A stretch of DNA of 12,262 nucleotides from the NCBI GenBank assembly GCA_002422785.1, contig DITK01000024.1, positions 1 to 12,262 on the forward strand, given 5' to 3'. Shown here one piece after another: positions 6,810-12,262 of the stretch; within the stretch, counting starts at the first letter, position 1; every line of letters begins with the position of its first letter. The translations under genes and the position numbers were made by a program. The notes below the pieces were generated by a model that did no database searches, was not told the origin of the DNA, and saw only the letters and a program-made list of their open reading frames with translations. This stretch comes from Francisellaceae bacterium UBA6186 (lineage in GTDB: Bacteria; Pseudomonadota; Gammaproteobacteria; UBA6186; Azoamicaceae).

Positions 6810-6844
6810 TTAATTATAATATATGATATATATAATAATTAATT
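6808..6844. repeat. Nearly perfect all-A/T inverted repeat before zapA
   Basis: The arms 6808-6824 and 6828-6844 pair at 16 of 17 positions around a 3-nt loop (GAT); the single mismatch is 6818/6834. Every stem base is A or T. The repeat begins inside the TAA stop of the antitoxin-like gene and ends 13 bp before the zapA ATG. Each arm contains a TATAAT (6815-6820 and 6831-6836), so it may overlap a zapA promoter. It could be an operator, a cruciform-prone site or a weak transcript end, but there is no T-run that would make it an ordinary terminator. Confidence 0.55.
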
Positions 6845-6857
6845 GGATTAATAACAC

Positions 6858-7196
6858 ATGGAAAATGAAAATTTAACAGTAAAAATATTATCAAAAGAAT
6901 ATCAAGTATCTTGCCCTAGTGGTGCTGACTTAGAATTACAAAATGCAGCCACCTATCTAGATCAAAAAATGACTGAAATACGTAATAAAGGTCGCATTAT
7001 TAGTTTTGAAGCAATGCTAATTACTGCCGCAATTAATCTTGCTCACGAGGTAGTTCAACAACACACCAAACAAATGTCCGACAATAACTCTCTAATTGCT
7101 AATTTAACATCACTAGAAAATAAACTAAATTTGGCATTGCAAAAACCACTATCTAGTAATAAATTAAAATTTGAGTACAATGATAACGAATATTGA
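6858..7196 (+). CDS. zapA: Cell division protein ZapA
   Basis: ZapA binds FtsZ and cross-links its protofilaments at mid-cell, supporting Z-ring assembly. The 112-residue length is typical. The N-terminal domain runs VKILSKEYQVSCPSGADLELQNAATYLDQKMTEIR (8-42), the characteristic ZapA pattern (V.I....Y...C......L..AA..L...M..IR). It is followed by EAMLITAAINLAHEVVQ (51-67) and a C-terminal helix (about 60-95) likely to form the antiparallel coiled coil. The segment after residue 95 is short and polar. The gene lies directly upstream of 6S RNA and fau, the classic gammaproteobacterial order. The start is an ATG with only a weak TTGGA upstream. Confidence 0.93.
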   Translation: MENENLTVKILSKEYQVSCPSGADLELQNAATYLDQKMTEIRNKGRIISFEAMLITAAINLAHEVVQQHTKQMSDNNSLIANLTSLENKLNLALQKPLSSNKLKFEYNDNEY

Positions 7197-7198
7197 TT

Positions 7199-7385
7199 TT
7201 TGGCGTGATCTGTATTGCAAGCATAGTTAAAGATATTTTGAGCCTATAATCAAATATAAGGGAGCCTTTCCACAATGTTGAGTGCAAGTCTGCCTATGAG
7301 TAGAAAGCTTAATGCATTGTTTTTGGCACCCACTTGAACCCAGGGTTCAAGATACTGGCTATGCGGTAAGCACGGTGATCGCCTT
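7199..7385 (+). ncRNA. ssrS: 6S RNA
   Basis: 6S RNA mimics an open promoter bubble, sequesters the housekeeping sigma70 RNA polymerase in stationary phase, and serves as template for pRNA on release. The gene sits between zapA and fau, its conserved position. About 185 nt is the normal size. Landmarks shared with E. coli 6S are TGAGCC in the 5' arm (about 7239-7244), AGAAAGCTTAATGC in the 3' half, and the signature CTTGAACCCAGGGTTCAAG at about 7335-7353, which folds into its own hairpin. The ends close as a stem: GGCG and ATC near 7202-7210 pair with GATCGCC at 7377-7383, and a run of five T follows. The ends are estimated to within a few bases. No convincing promoter was found between the zapA stop and the 5' end, so it is probably made by processing or from a promoter inside zapA. 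Confidence 0.93.
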
Positions 7386-7394
7386 TTTATTTTT

Positions 7395-7988
7395 ATGCAA
7401 CAAAAAAATTTAATCCGACAACAAATTAAAAACAAGATTAAACATCTAACTATTCAACAAACACAAACTGCATCTCTGCAAATGACTAACTTGTTGTTAT
7501 CCTATTTAAATGCAAACCAATATTTATTAAATAATTCAAAACATATCGCCTGTTATTGGGCAACAATCTACGAAATCAATACCATAGAATTTATTAATCA
7601 TTTATTAAATAATAATAAAATTTGTTATTTACCTGTTATTAATCAAATTAGTAATACTTTAGATTTTGTAAGATATACCAACCAAACTAAGTTAATTAAA
7701 AATAAATTTAATATATTAGAACCAGAATTTAATCTTAAACAAACAATAAAAACTATAGATTTAGATATAATTTTTATGCCACTTATAGCCTTTGATGCAC
7801 TTGGACATAGAATCGGTAGCGGATCTGGATTATATGATCGTAGTCTTATTTTCAATAGAGACAAAATAGCCTGCCCATTAATTGGACTTGCCTATTCGTT
7901 ACAACAAATAGATGTTTTTGTTCCTGATAATTGGGATATAAATTTAAATTTTGTAATTACGGAAAAAAAAGTGTTTGATTTTTTGTAA
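7395..7988 (+). CDS. fau: 5-formyltetrahydrofolate cyclo-ligase
   Basis: This enzyme (5,10-methenyltetrahydrofolate synthetase, YgfA) converts 5-formyl-THF to 5,10-methenyl-THF with ATP hydrolysis, returning a stored folate to one-carbon metabolism. The 197-residue length is usual. The family signature lies at 128-151: MPLIAFDALGHRIGSGSGLYDRSL, written here in two parts as MPLIAFDALGHRIG and SGSGLYDRSL, with the G.G.G.YDR nucleotide/phosphate loop. The C-terminal IGLAYSLQ...VPDNWDINLNFVITE also fits. The N-terminal basic helix QQKNLIRQQIKNKIK supports the ATG at 7395. That ATG starts within 10 nt of the 6S RNA 3' end and has no Shine-Dalgarno, only T-rich sequence, so translation may be weak or depend on the 6S-containing transcript. 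In E. coli the homologue is cotranscribed with 6S RNA. Confidence 0.93.
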   Translation: MQQKNLIRQQIKNKIKHLTIQQTQTASLQMTNLLLSYLNANQYLLNNSKHIACYWATIYEINTIEFINHLLNNNKICYLPVINQISNTLDFVRYTNQTKLIKNKFNILEPEFNLKQTIKTIDLDIIFMPLIAFDALGHRIGSGSGLYDRSLIFNRDKIACPLIGLAYSLQQIDVFVPDNWDINLNFVITEKKVFDFL

Positions 7989-8028
7989 TTTATGTAGCTT
8001 GCAATTTAAAAATATTATTAATTGCTTT

Positions 8029-8121
8029 CTAAAACATTCCACAACAATAGCTAGTAATTATTATGCCTAAAAATACAACAGCTGATAACCACCACAATAA
8101 CTTTATGCCGCTTGTTCTCAT
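8029..8121 (-). CDS. Possible 30-residue membrane microprotein
   Basis: A short open frame encodes a basic N-terminus (MRTSGIK) followed by one hydrophobic segment (LLWWLSAVVFLGIIITSY) and a Cys-Cys-rich end (CCGMF). This layout suits a single-pass inner-membrane small protein with N-in topology. AGGGAC lies about 8 nt before the ATG, and a perfect TATAAT (8145-8150, - strand) sits about 23 nt upstream, so the expression signals are in sensible places. I do not recognise it. It vaguely recalls short oxidase-associated peptides such as CydX or DUF2474, but there is no specific motif. It lies alone between fau and the ankyrin gene. It could be a chance ORF; the remaining sequence of 7989-8280 is A/T-rich with nothing else except the promoter listed at 8203. 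Confidence 0.4.
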   Translation of the reverse strand: MRTSGIKLLWWLSAVVFLGIIITSYCCGMF

Positions 8122-8144
8122 AAATACAGTCCCTAATATTAATT

Positions 8145-8150
8145 ATTATA
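8145..8150 (-). promoter_or_regulatory. Candidate -10 box of the microprotein
   Basis: A perfect TATAAT on the - strand would start transcription near 8138, about 17 nt before the ATG of the small ORF and just upstream of its AGGGAC ribosome binding site. No good -35 lies at the expected distance, so the support is positional only. Confidence 0.3.
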
Positions 8151-8202
8151 ACGATATGAATCATAATTTTAACACATTTTTAATACAACTACCGGATATT
8201 TA

Positions 8203-8232
8203 TTGACAAAACTCTTGTTGGTTTATTAAACT
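8203..8232 (+). promoter_or_regulatory. Candidate sigma70 promoter of the ankyrin gene
   Basis: A perfect -35 TTGACA (8203-8208) is followed after 18 nt by TAAACT (8227-8232), the same -10 hexamer as in the str operon promoter candidate. Transcription would begin near 8239, about 40 nt before the ankyrin ATG. A TATTAT at 8232-8237 lies too far from the -35 to be the partner. Confidence 0.5.
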
Positions 8233-8280
8233 ATTATGCTTGTTGTATATGACTATTAATAAATATATGGAATAAAAATA

Positions 8281-9459
8281 ATGAAGCAGGACAATTTATT
8301 AAATATAGCTTTATCATCTATTGATGAACAATTACTTCAAGCTACCAATCATAGAAATATTACAGCAGTTTCCAACTTACTTCGACTTGGAGCTAATGTT
8401 AATACTGAAAATAACAATGGTTGCACCCCCTTATCGATAGCCATTAAAAACAATGATACGGACATGGTCAAATTACTTTTACAACATGCAGCAAATATTT
8501 ACACACAAGATATAGATAATAATTATACAATATTTATGAGCATTAATAGCAAAAATTTGTCTATAGCCGAGCTAGTAATCACAGCTGGCGGAAAAAAACT
8601 GTCTTCTAGCTTGATAGGAGACGCTCTGTTGTTAGAAGTTATTGAAAACATAGAAATTAATGATGTAGCAACATACTATATGAAAGCATTAGAAATGCTG
8701 CTAATCCTTGGTTTCAACCCTAACTCTACCAGTTTCACTCAAGATGAAATTGCTTTATGTGAATTAGCTAAAATAGGCAACCTTACTGCTATAAATTTAC
8801 TTATAAAACATCAGGCCAATATTGAAATAAAAGATATAAATGGTCGCTCAGCTCTCTTCTATGCCGCAACATCTGGGCACTTAAATGTAGTAACTAGACT
8901 ATGCGAGCTGGGTGCTAATGTTAATGGCTGCAACATACAAAATACTGATATTAAACAATTAATTAAATCTGTCTGGCAACTGGAAGATAATAACTACCGA
9001 ACTCCTTTAATGTTGAGTATCAAAATAGATCGTAGCCTTAAGCTACCTGAAAAACTTATACAACTTGGAGCTCCTATTGATCAATATAATAGTCAAGGAA
9101 AAACCCCTTTTCTATACGCATGTAGTTCTGGCAGCACTAATGTTATAGAAAAATTCTTGTTATACGGAGATCATTTATTTCCAAACCAAAACAGTAAATC
9201 ATGTTTAGTTAATCAATGCGATACCAGCGGCAAAAATTCTTTATTTATAGCTGTTGAAAAAAAAAATGTGAATTTGGTTAAAATACTTTTACAATTTACA
9301 GCTGATCTTGATGCTCCAGATAATACTGGATACACTCCTTACTTACTTGCCCTCAAGATGAAAGCAGATAGCCCAGTTATAGCTAAACTATTGCAAGATC
9401 AACGTGATATAAATGATATAATTAAAAATAATAATAAAACACCCAGACCATCTTTTTGA
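8281..9459 (+). CDS. Ankyrin-repeat protein, possible host-directed effector
   Basis: This 392-residue protein is built almost wholly of ankyrin repeats (33-residue helix-loop-helix modules that mediate protein-protein binding). About nine can be traced at roughly 14-46, 47-79, 80-106 (degenerate), 155-187, 188-217, 238-270, 272-300, 317-347 and 350-378. Typical cores are GCTPLSIAIKNNDTDMVKLLL, split here as GCTPLSIAIKNND and TDMVKLLLQHAAN, GRSALFYAATSGHLNVVTRL and GKTPFLYACSSGSTNVIEKF. Residues about 107-150 and 218-237 are non-repeat insertions. There is no signal peptide or membrane segment. Such proteins are common type IV effectors in Legionella, Coxiella and Rickettsia, but ankyrin repeats also occur in purely bacterial proteins, so secretion is inferred. 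The C-terminal tail is polar (Asn/Lys-rich). It is a single gene, convergent with spoT 18 bp away, with no clear terminator between. The Shine-Dalgarno is weak (TGGA). Confidence 0.88.
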   Translation: MKQDNLLNIALSSIDEQLLQATNHRNITAVSNLLRLGANVNTENNNGCTPLSIAIKNNDTDMVKLLLQHAANIYTQDIDNNYTIFMSINSKNLSIAELVITAGGKKLSSSLIGDALLLEVIENIEINDVATYYMKALEMLLILGFNPNSTSFTQDEIALCELAKIGNLTAINLLIKHQANIEIKDINGRSALFYAATSGHLNVVTRLCELGANVNGCNIQNTDIKQLIKSVWQLEDNNYRTPLMLSIKIDRSLKLPEKLIQLGAPIDQYNSQGKTPFLYACSSGSTNVIEKFLLYGDHLFPNQNSKSCLVNQCDTSGKNSLFIAVEKKNVNLVKILLQFTADLDAPDNTGYTPYLLALKMKADSPVIAKLLQDQRDINDIIKNNNKTPRPSF

Positions 9460-9477
9460 TTGTCATGGTATATTTTA

Positions 9478-11571
9478 TTACTGTACTCTAATAACTTTAA
9501 TTACAAAATTAACAGATCGTAATCTCTTCATAATTTTCGCTAAATGAGCACGATTAGTAACTTCTATTATGAATAATATTATATTACGCTTGCTATAATT
9601 ATCGTCTACATGAATGTTTTTTATATTAGCACTACAATCGGATAAAGCTCCTGCTATTATAGATAATAGTCCTCTCTTATTTGTTGTTTCCAATCTTAAT
9701 TCCACTTGAAATGTTCCTTTTATATTCTTATCCCAAGTAACAAAAACATATTTATCTGGAGAATAACGTGATTCTAAGAAACTAGTACAATTTTCTCTAT
9801 GAATAATAATTCCTCGACCAGGATTAAATAAACCTATAATAGAATCTCCAGGGATAGGATGACAACATTTAGCATAATTAATGACTACTCCTTCTGTGCC
9901 TTTGATAGCTAATGGTACATTATTATCAGCAGAATTTGATATTTCTCCTAACAATCTTCTAGCAATTAATGGAACTATTTGATTACCTATACCAACTTCA
10001 GCAAACAATTGTTCTTTATTTTGAAAATTTAATTCTCGTAATACTGTATCAAAATTGTTTTCATCTATTGCATCTAGCGAAGATGATACTTCTGATAATG
10101 CTTTTTCTAACAACCGCTTACCTAATTGTATTGATTCAGTATTATGCTGACTTTTAAACCAATGTCTTATATTACTCCTGGCTTTAGCCGTTGCGACAAA
10201 AGTTAACCATGCTGGATTTGGGCTTGCCCCGACTGCAGTAATAATTTCAACAGTTTGACCACTTAAGAGTTTAGTACTAACCGGCACTAAACGCTTATCT
10301 ATTTTCGTAGCAATGCAACAATTACCAATATCAGTATGCACCGCATAAGCAAAGTCAACACAAGTAGCTCCTCCTGCTAAAGATATAATATCGCCACTTG
10401 GCGTAAACACATATACTTCATCCGGATATAAATCAACCTTAATATGCTCAACAAATTCCAAAGAGCTTCCTGCATATTTTTGAATTTCTAAAATATTACT
10501 CAACCATTCTTTAGCATGACGACCAAAATCTCTAGGGAATGATTTATACAACCAATGCGCCGCTATACCATTTTCTGCCATTTTATCCATATCTTCCGTA
10601 CGAATTTGAATTTCTATTGGAATACCGTTGATAGCAAGAACTGTAGTGTGCAAAGATTGATAGCCATTTGCTTTGGGAACCGCAATGTAATCTTTAAATC
10701 TGCCGTATACTGGTTTGTATAATTGATGCACTATACCTAATATTCTATAACAAGTATCTTTTTGATCAGTTACAATACGCATTGCATAAACATCCATAAC
10801 TTCTGATAAAGATAAATCTTTATCTCTCATTTTTCGGTACAAGCTATATAAATGTTTTTCTCTGCCGTAAATTTTTTTAGGAATAATATTTTCTGCTGCA
10901 CAGTGCTCTTTTATAGTATTTTCTATTTGACTAACGACTAAAGAACGACTAAATCTCATTTGTAACAATGCTTCTTTTAGCACCTTACAACGTATGGGGT
11001 ATAGAATCGCAAAACCCAATTCTTCAAATTCTACACATAAATTATTCATGCCTAGCCTATTAGCTATTGGGGCATAAATATCTAAAGTTTCTATGGCAAT
11101 TCTCTTTTGTTTTTCTCTGGGAAGCACCTCTAATGTACGCATATTATGTAGTCTATCTGCTAATTTTACTAAAATAACTCTTACATCTTTAGCCATTGCC
11201 AGCATCATTTTACGTAAATTCTCTGCTTGTGCTTCCTCTCTAGATTCAAACTTTATTTGTTCAAGCTTGCTAACACCATCTACTAATTCAGCAATTTTTA
11301 AACCAAATATCTTGGCTAATTCTTCTTTGCTAATAACCGTATCTTCTAACACATCATGCAACATCGCAGCTATTATGCTTTGATAATCCATCCTCATATC
11401 AACTAAAATTTTGGCAACCGCTAGCGGGTGCGTTATATAAGGATCACCATTAAGACGTATCTGGCCTTTATGCAGCTTATCAGCTAAATTATAAGCCTTG
11501 GTTATGGATTTAATTTGAAGGGAAGATAAATACTGATTGAGTTGTTGAGTCAAGTCTACAAATTGAAGCAC
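9478..11571 (-). CDS. spoT: Bifunctional (p)ppGpp synthetase/hydrolase SpoT
   Basis: SpoT makes and, mainly, degrades the alarmone (p)ppGpp, linking nutrient stress to transcription and growth. At 697 residues it is close to E. coli SpoT (702) and collinear with it. The hydrolase HD domain is intact: PYITHPLAVA (44-53), LHDVLEDT (71-78, His72-Asp73) and KLADRLHNMRTL (136-147). The synthetase domain has YGREKHLYSLYRKM (235-248), the Asp of MDVYAMRIV (259-267), YIAVPKANGYQSLHT (295-309) and EIQIRTEDMD (320-329). The TGS domain follows at about 385-446 (VYVFTPSGDIISL to SGQTVEIITA), then the conserved-Cys region (NYAKCCHPIPGD) and a C-terminal ACT domain. Both active sites look complete. The start is GTG, only 3 bp after the rpoZ stop and with no strong Shine-Dalgarno, so it is probably translationally coupled. 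A separate RelA may exist elsewhere. Confidence 0.97.
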   Translation of the reverse strand: MLQFVDLTQQLNQYLSSLQIKSITKAYNLADKLHKGQIRLNGDPYITHPLAVAKILVDMRMDYQSIIAAMLHDVLEDTVISKEELAKIFGLKIAELVDGVSKLEQIKFESREEAQAENLRKMMLAMAKDVRVILVKLADRLHNMRTLEVLPREKQKRIAIETLDIYAPIANRLGMNNLCVEFEELGFAILYPIRCKVLKEALLQMRFSRSLVVSQIENTIKEHCAAENIIPKKIYGREKHLYSLYRKMRDKDLSLSEVMDVYAMRIVTDQKDTCYRILGIVHQLYKPVYGRFKDYIAVPKANGYQSLHTTVLAINGIPIEIQIRTEDMDKMAENGIAAHWLYKSFPRDFGRHAKEWLSNILEIQKYAGSSLEFVEHIKVDLYPDEVYVFTPSGDIISLAGGATCVDFAYAVHTDIGNCCIATKIDKRLVPVSTKLLSGQTVEIITAVGASPNPAWLTFVATAKARSNIRHWFKSQHNTESIQLGKRLLEKALSEVSSSLDAIDENNFDTVLRELNFQNKEQLFAEVGIGNQIVPLIARRLLGEISNSADNNVPLAIKGTEGVVINYAKCCHPIPGDSIIGLFNPGRGIIIHRENCTSFLESRYSPDKYVFVTWDKNIKGTFQVELRLETTNKRGLLSIIAGALSDCSANIKNIHVDDNYSKRNIILFIIEVTNRAHLAKIMKRLRSVNFVIKVIRVQ

Positions 11572-11574
11572 AAT

Positions 11575-11784
11575 TTAGATATCTTTATTTTCTTGTTCTT
11601 TTGGAAATTGGTATCCTGCTGCTATTTCTCTTAAGGCAACCACAGTAGCCTTATCATTTTCCCAACTTACTTGAGATTCAACTACACCTCTTATCAGTTT
11701 TTTTGCCCTATCCGAAGCTTCTAATACTAATTGAAACCTATTTTCTACTTGTGGTAAACAATCTTCCACAGTAACTCTAGCCAT
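11575..11784 (-). CDS. rpoZ: RNA polymerase omega subunit
   Basis: Omega is the small RNA polymerase subunit that wraps the beta' C-terminus, aids assembly and, in proteobacteria, forms part of ppGpp-binding site 1. The sequence starts MARVTVEDCLPQVENRFQLV and continues LEASDRAKKLIRG, then VVALREIAAGYQF, all omega signatures. In E. coli the N-terminal residues MARVTV contribute to ppGpp binding. It is 69 residues, shorter than the 91 of E. coli, because the variable C-terminal tail after the core is brief and charged (PKEQENKDI). A clear AGGTGG ribosome binding site sits 6 nt before the ATG. It lies between gmk (52 bp upstream) and spoT (3 bp downstream), the usual gammaproteobacterial order, putting a ppGpp-sensing subunit and a ppGpp enzyme in one operon. 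Confidence 0.96.
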   Translation of the reverse strand: MARVTVEDCLPQVENRFQLVLEASDRAKKLIRGVVESQVSWENDKATVVALREIAAGYQFPKEQENKDI

Positions 11785-11812
11785 ATTAAAACCACCTATG
11801 TAATAAAATATT

Positions 11813-11842
11813 TAATTTACACCAAATATTACTAATTTACAC
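11813..11842. repeat. 10-bp direct repeat between gmk and rpoZ
   Basis: taatttacac occurs at 11813-11822 and again at 11833-11842, offset by exactly 20 bp (about two helical turns). The second copy overlaps the gmk stop codon. It could be a regulator binding site for a promoter of rpoZ-spoT or a chance repeat in A/T-rich DNA. Confidence 0.3.
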
Positions 11843-12262
11843 TAATAAACTATTAATTAAAGCTGAGTATACAACTTTTTGCCTATTAATTGTTAATCTG
11901 TGTGCATTTATTATAGCTGCTAAATCTTCGATGGCATGATCAAAATCATCATTAATTACTAAATAATCATAATAAACATAGTGTCTGGTTTCTTTTTGAG
12001 CTGCATTCAATCTCTTGTGAATAATTTCAATTTTATCCTGCCCACGAGCTACCAATCGGTCGGATAATATTTTGAGAGATGGCGGTAAAATAAAAATACT
12101 TAGGCTATGTATCGATTGGCCTTTAGTATTAGCTGACCAATTTATTACTTCTTTTTTGATCTGCTTAGCACCTTGCCAATCTATTTCTAAAATTATATCT
12201 TTACCGCTAGCTAATATTTGTTGCACCATGCTTTTTGAAGTTGCATAGTAATTATCAAATAC
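11837..12262 (-). CDS. gmk: Guanylate kinase, C-terminal part (gene cut by window edge)
   Basis: Guanylate kinase phosphorylates GMP to GDP with ATP, an essential step of guanine nucleotide supply that also feeds (p)ppGpp synthesis. The last 141 codons are present; the P-loop N-terminal part lies beyond position 12262. The visible sequence starts VFDNYYATSK (GMP-binding region, as VFGNYYGTS in E. coli), followed by ILEIDWQGAKQIKK, the SIFILPPS strand-loop, the lid region LVARGQDKIEIIHKRL, and the adenine-binding segment YDYLVINDDFDHAIEDL. The C-terminus RQKVVYSALINSLLV matches the family. No internal ATG needs to be used as a start, because the frame stays open through the window edge. It is the first visible gene of gmk-rpoZ-spoT. 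Confidence 0.95.
   Translation of the reverse strand, partial: VFDNYYATSKSMVQQILASGKDIILEIDWQGAKQIKKEVINWSANTKGQSIHSLSIFILPPSLKILSDRLVARGQDKIEIIHKRLNAAQKETRHYVYYDYLVINDDFDHAIEDLAAIINAHRLTINRQKVVYSALINSLLV

Noticed and set aside
7250..7435. 61-codon open frame on the - strand
   Set aside because: It is antisense to 6S RNA and the start of fau; the structured 6S signature explains the conservation expected here.
9460..9477. Bidirectional terminator between the convergent ankyrin and spoT genes
   Set aside because: The 18-bp gap has no inverted repeat or T-run that would form an intrinsic terminator.
11785..11836. Possible promoter between gmk and rpoZ
   Set aside because: TTGGTG followed after 17 nt by TACATA is a poor match to consensus; the genes are more simply read as one operon.
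1..12262. tRNA, rRNA, CRISPR array, insertion sequence or integrase
   Set aside because: No cloverleaf-like segment, regularly spaced repeat, transposase or integrase motif was seen on either strand.

Overview
The window looks like part of the chromosome of an AT-rich, host-associated gammaproteobacterium, most likely in or near the Legionellales/Coxiellaceae. The gammaproteobacterial assignment rests on two conserved gene orders: zapA - 6S RNA - fau on the + strand, and gmk - rpoZ - spoT on the - strand. The intracellular lifestyle is inferred from low GC content, a large ankyrin-repeat protein and two proteins that resemble secreted effectors of Legionella-type bacteria.

Layout. Positions 1-3370 (- strand) hold the str operon, transcribed rpsL (S12) -> rpsG (S7) -> fusA (EF-G) -> tuf (EF-Tu, cut by the window edge), with a good sigma70-type promoter candidate at 3466-3494. 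Positions 3644-6809 are accessory. A 500-residue protein with an HD-like domain resembling the SidE/Dup phosphodiesterase is on the - strand. It diverges across 59 bp from a 472-residue protein resembling a DXD-type sugar-binding glycosyltransferase, which is followed 2 bp later by a 60-codon Phd/YefM-type antitoxin-like gene with no toxin beside it. Positions 6858-7988 are the core block zapA, ssrS (6S RNA) and fau. Positions 7989-8280 are mostly non-coding, with a candidate 30-residue membrane microprotein on the - strand. Positions 8281-9459 encode an ankyrin-repeat protein, convergent with the gmk-rpoZ-spoT operon (9478-12262, gmk cut by the edge).

The core genes cover translation (S12, S7, EF-G, EF-Tu), growth-rate control (SpoT, omega subunit, 6S RNA), guanylate metabolism (Gmk), cell division (ZapA) and folate salvage (Fau). 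The accessory genes sit between these blocks and probably act on a eukaryotic host. The most interesting item is the divergent effector-like pair. If the PDE-like protein is active, it could make or reverse phosphoribosyl-linked ubiquitination, and it carries no visible mono-ADP-ribosyltransferase domain. Smaller oddities are Arg instead of Lys at residue 88 of S12 (a streptomycin-resistance position), a 9-residue insertion in S7, an apparently incomplete DXD motif in the glycosyltransferase-like protein, and a nearly perfect all-A/T hairpin before zapA. No mobile element, tRNA, rRNA or CRISPR array was seen.
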